The notes under the pieces were generated by a model. The model did no database searches. It was not told the DNA's origin and saw nothing but the letters and a program-made list of their open reading frames with translations. 46,001 bases of DNA from Candidatus Iainarchaeum sp. (GTDB lineage Archaea > Iainarchaeota > Iainarchaeia > Iainarchaeales > DTGL01): NCBI GenBank assembly GCA_021163505.1, contig JAGGVE010000004.1:1-46001 (forward strand), given 5' to 3'. This document shows, in pieces, positions 44,601 to 46,001 of this stretch. The position numbers and the translations under genes are program-made. Positions within the stretch are counted from its first letter, which is position 1. The number at the start of each line of letters is the position of its first letter.

Positions 44601-46001
44601 GATAGCGAGGGATTTGTAGAGTTTGAAATTCCAGAGTCTTACCCGGGAACCAGATTAACTATCGAAGTGGAAAAAATTGGGTATGCGCCAGTATCTGTTG
44701 AAAGGTTTGTAGATTCAAATATAGCTCTGGTGATGCCCCGAGCAATATTTTCCTCGCTGAATACAACCTCAAAGACTGATGAAAGTTTGCCTCTTTCTAT
44801 AGAGAATCTCACTGGTACTGCTCTAATAATTAAAGAAATAAACCTTAAAGGAAACTTCAAGGGCTTGCTTAATGAAGAAGCTATGCAAGCTTATGCAAAT
44901 ACAAATGCAGGCCTGCAAGTAGATTCTAATGAAAGCTTAGATATTGTTATAAAAACTGTGCTCGCATTCAACGCAGCAAGCTTGCTTGAGAGTAACGAAT
45001 CGCTAAGCGGCAATGTTGAAATAGTGCTTTATAATCCACTCTATAACTTTGAATACGCTGTATTAGTTCCTCTAACAGTTGATATCGGCTTAGGTGGCTT
45101 GCCTGATAATGCTCCTTGCATAGTGCTTTCTGGTCCGGATATTCCAGAATGGAGCGTAACAACGCTTGATAATATTGCCAGAACAGAATTTGAAATCAGC
45201 AACCTTTGCATGAAAAACGGTCAGAAAATAGATTTAGAGAATCTGCAGGTTAAGCTTGAATGGCAGAGCGATTCAAAAAAAGCAGGCGTGTTAGAATTAA
45301 CTATTATAGCACCTGATGGAAGCTCAGTAAGTCAGGTGCTCAAGTCAGGGCAGTGGGTAAAATTCTTGGACAATTTCAAGCAGGCTGATTATGGTGGCTA
45401 TCAAGCAATCCTAACATTTACTCCAAAAACAGGGTATATGGGCGAGACTGCCAAATTTACGATCTATATAGATGGTCAAACGAGAACAGATGCCGGCCTG
45501 AAGTTTGTAGGTGCTGATAATACAATAAATGGCAATATACTCATACTAAACCTTGAAGACTGTATAAAGTATCCAAAGGAGAAGATTGAGCTATCTCCAG
45601 AGCAGGACGAAGCAACATTTAGCCTGGATGCAAGCGCGTGTGGTATTGATGTATACATAACACTCTGTATGGGTGATCCACGTTGCACCGGTGGGACCAC
45701 AGAAGGTGGTATTACCTTAATGCCGCACGATGAAATTGGATTAACGCAAGCTGATCCAGAAGAAACAATAACTGTTTATCGCGAAGATATTCCAGGCATT
45801 TATGGAATAACATTGTATGCGAGAACACCGCAAACGAGCTACAGAAAAATTGACACAATAGATGTGCTGGTCAGGCCAGAAACAAATAGCTACTTCGAGC
45901 TTAAGAGGTATGAATTTAACCTGAGCAAAGAAGCTAACTGGCAGGATTCAACAGAGCTAAAGAATAAAATGCTACTTGAAAACGTGCTTATAACATCTAC
46001 A
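41685..46001 (+). CDS. Giant surface protein D (at least 1439 aa, 3' end beyond the window)
   Basis: The frame opens with GTG at 41685, preceded by AGGTGA at 41673-41678, and stays open to the last base. It has the same plan as A-C: a cytoplasmic helix (LTDFWETVKESYYDLEEK), a TM at about 27-48, six CnaB-like repeats with C167 and C194 in the second, and a core from about 598 with AGFHFRVG ending at residue 646. The RDP motif is changed to RSPVDAELG, and the pair C775-x4-C780 follows. A seventh repeat and Cys-bearing sandwich domains (from C1145) follow and match C most closely (ELKRYEFNL against RLNRYEYDI). It starts 12 nt after C, so C and D are one transcript. The C-terminal module is not visible. 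Confidence 0.9.
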   Translation, partial: MSIKDNLTDFWETVKESYYDLEEKIGFPPILLLLALLVVVLLYFLFFVPKEPIQPKEVELTVFFKDEEGNALPDLEVNVSVDGNIIKKFTNSRGAVVIEVKPNSEIVVSVDSANYESISKTFFIGENNRTETITLKLKTKPLEKRTLRFEDEKGLIKGKKIRAKISCANKAIPPWYEEDTDMDGIIEVTLPLNCGEISVDAEIEGYERQEAAHMKGSEILLFFKKIEPPKGNLRIRVVDEEQNLILNKNIKVSIEKDGERDYKFTQGYGIVDFKNLLVGTYNIYVSDPSGDYAASRMVAEVIAKQTVEVTIEMKKAIKAVLKVKVIDRNTGVAIEGATVKLMENYETVDERTTSENGLVEFAIFDLKDYSVIAKKEGGIGTGYFAKSVDVNAADLNSLITIELEKITQENSGKTIVKVIDEDGRPVKDAKVMFRYKETEAIVELNSEQNYKLTDANGTAIFYLGTIEEEIYPYAIKYPATGGSANQAKRIDPYEENHFEVLMHIGESTLNIKALKTDGTLLEESYFEVFSATDGSSISNGKIPMVDGTYSYSIKADKKIYVVVSKEGYLSYESEEIALWPGQSYEINAIMRKVGEVREPLIEFLGAFKGDVKEEALRANNEYEFKFNLVFPDNNDLDKAGFHFRVGDNNSVELEPMFIKDVKTTADVIIKGKTYRPKKGQALEELTESDAKWVTLEWIKPKSGTYKVSVVVKIRQAVFPKTKLSFYYRSYSVKGSRYIRSPVDAELGEQENTQSKDALYAECFSATYFEGSEPLCSEAFCYKGDWLYDKQEDIFLEKPYSLTVLGDYNFLFSIMNNSVNEYNEVRLVVKNVTNKKKDNALDFEKVIFEGPAKQTTELIPENSEFTIENIEGFTYTKEISANIRFKAKKETTTGIEIQLIADKQVVFSKEVEFIVYSNDLLNVKIEPERFIPFKKHTLKATVEDSQGNKISDALVRVIRETPDNVKQVMHAFTDSEGFVEFEIPESYPGTRLTIEVEKIGYAPVSVERFVDSNIALVMPRAIFSSLNTTSKTDESLPLSIENLTGTALIIKEINLKGNFKGLLNEEAMQAYANTNAGLQVDSNESLDIVIKTVLAFNAASLLESNESLSGNVEIVLYNPLYNFEYAVLVPLTVDIGLGGLPDNAPCIVLSGPDIPEWSVTTLDNIARTEFEISNLCMKNGQKIDLENLQVKLEWQSDSKKAGVLELTIIAPDGSSVSQVLKSGQWVKFLDNFKQADYGGYQAILTFTPKTGYMGETAKFTIYIDGQTRTDAGLKFVGADNTINGNILILNLEDCIKYPKEKIELSPEQDEATFSLDASACGIDVYITLCMGDPRCTGGTTEGGITLMPHDEIGLTQADPEETITVYREDIPGIYGITLYARTPQTSYRKIDTIDVLVRPETNSYFELKRYEFNLSKEANWQDSTELKNKMLLENVLITST

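Noticed and set aside
15403-46001. Giants as S-layer proteins
   Set aside because: S-layer proteins are normally abundant, with a cleaved signal peptide; these four have an uncleaved N-terminal TM with a cytoplasmic helix and different C-terminal modules, so a specialised role seems more likely. It cannot be fully excluded.

Overview
The window looks archaeal. TATA-like boxes sit about 25 nt upstream of several starts that have little or no leader. Shine-Dalgarno sites are of the GGTGA/GGAGG type. The recognisable families are archaeal or archaea-rich: an AF2212/DUF104-type antitoxin, a PAC2 protein, an archaeal-type secretion ATPase with TadC-like membrane proteins, and large Ig-like surface proteins. 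The AT-rich composition and the wealth of giant Cys-containing surface proteins recall DPANN lineages such as Micrarchaeota or Diapherotrites. That placement is an inference, since the window holds no rRNA or other marker gene. No tRNA, rRNA, IS element or CRISPR array was seen, and no gene-free stretch exceeds about 210 bases.

Layout. 1-2365: the end of a secreted Asn/Thr-rich protein and a signal-peptide/TM surface protein with a long charged cytoplasmic tail. 2445-3088: a VapBC-like pair whose PIN toxin is frameshifted at a homopolymer. 3169-6419: a three-gene export or pilus-type motor. Its ATPase carries an N-terminal domain with 16 cysteines in four 4Fe-4S motifs, and it is followed by two separate TadC/FlaJ-like membrane proteins. 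6574-7039: HicB-HicA, then a hairpin. 7250-9340: a PAC2 protein and two basic proteins that share an undescribed N-terminal motif. 9337-14434 (minus strand): a 178-aa polytopic membrane protein and a 1511-aa membrane-anchored extracytoplasmic protein. 14490-15257: a charged helical cytoplasmic protein, divergent from the minus-strand pair. 15403-46001: four giant N-terminally anchored surface proteins (A 2682 aa, B 2482 aa, C 2958 aa, D more than 1439 aa and cut by the window end), with a 562-aa pilin-like protein between A and B.

The main discovery candidate is this giant-protein family. All four share one plan: a short cytoplasmic helix, a Pro-preceded TM segment, six CnaB/carboxypeptidase-regulatory-like beta-sandwich repeats (the second with a Cys pair), a core module with a G-[LVF]-H-[IF]-R-x-G motif, an R-[DS]-P motif and a C-x4-C pair at nearly the same residue numbers, and a seventh repeat. 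They then diverge into different C-terminal modules: a 9-unit Cys-rich array in C, a lysozyme/SLT-like tail in A, and WNP-ending tails in B and C. With the Fe-S-fused motor, the pilin-like protein and the 178/1511-aa pair, they may form one envelope or appendage system. Shared domains between the giants are read directly from the sequence; the functional link to the motor is inference from proximity.
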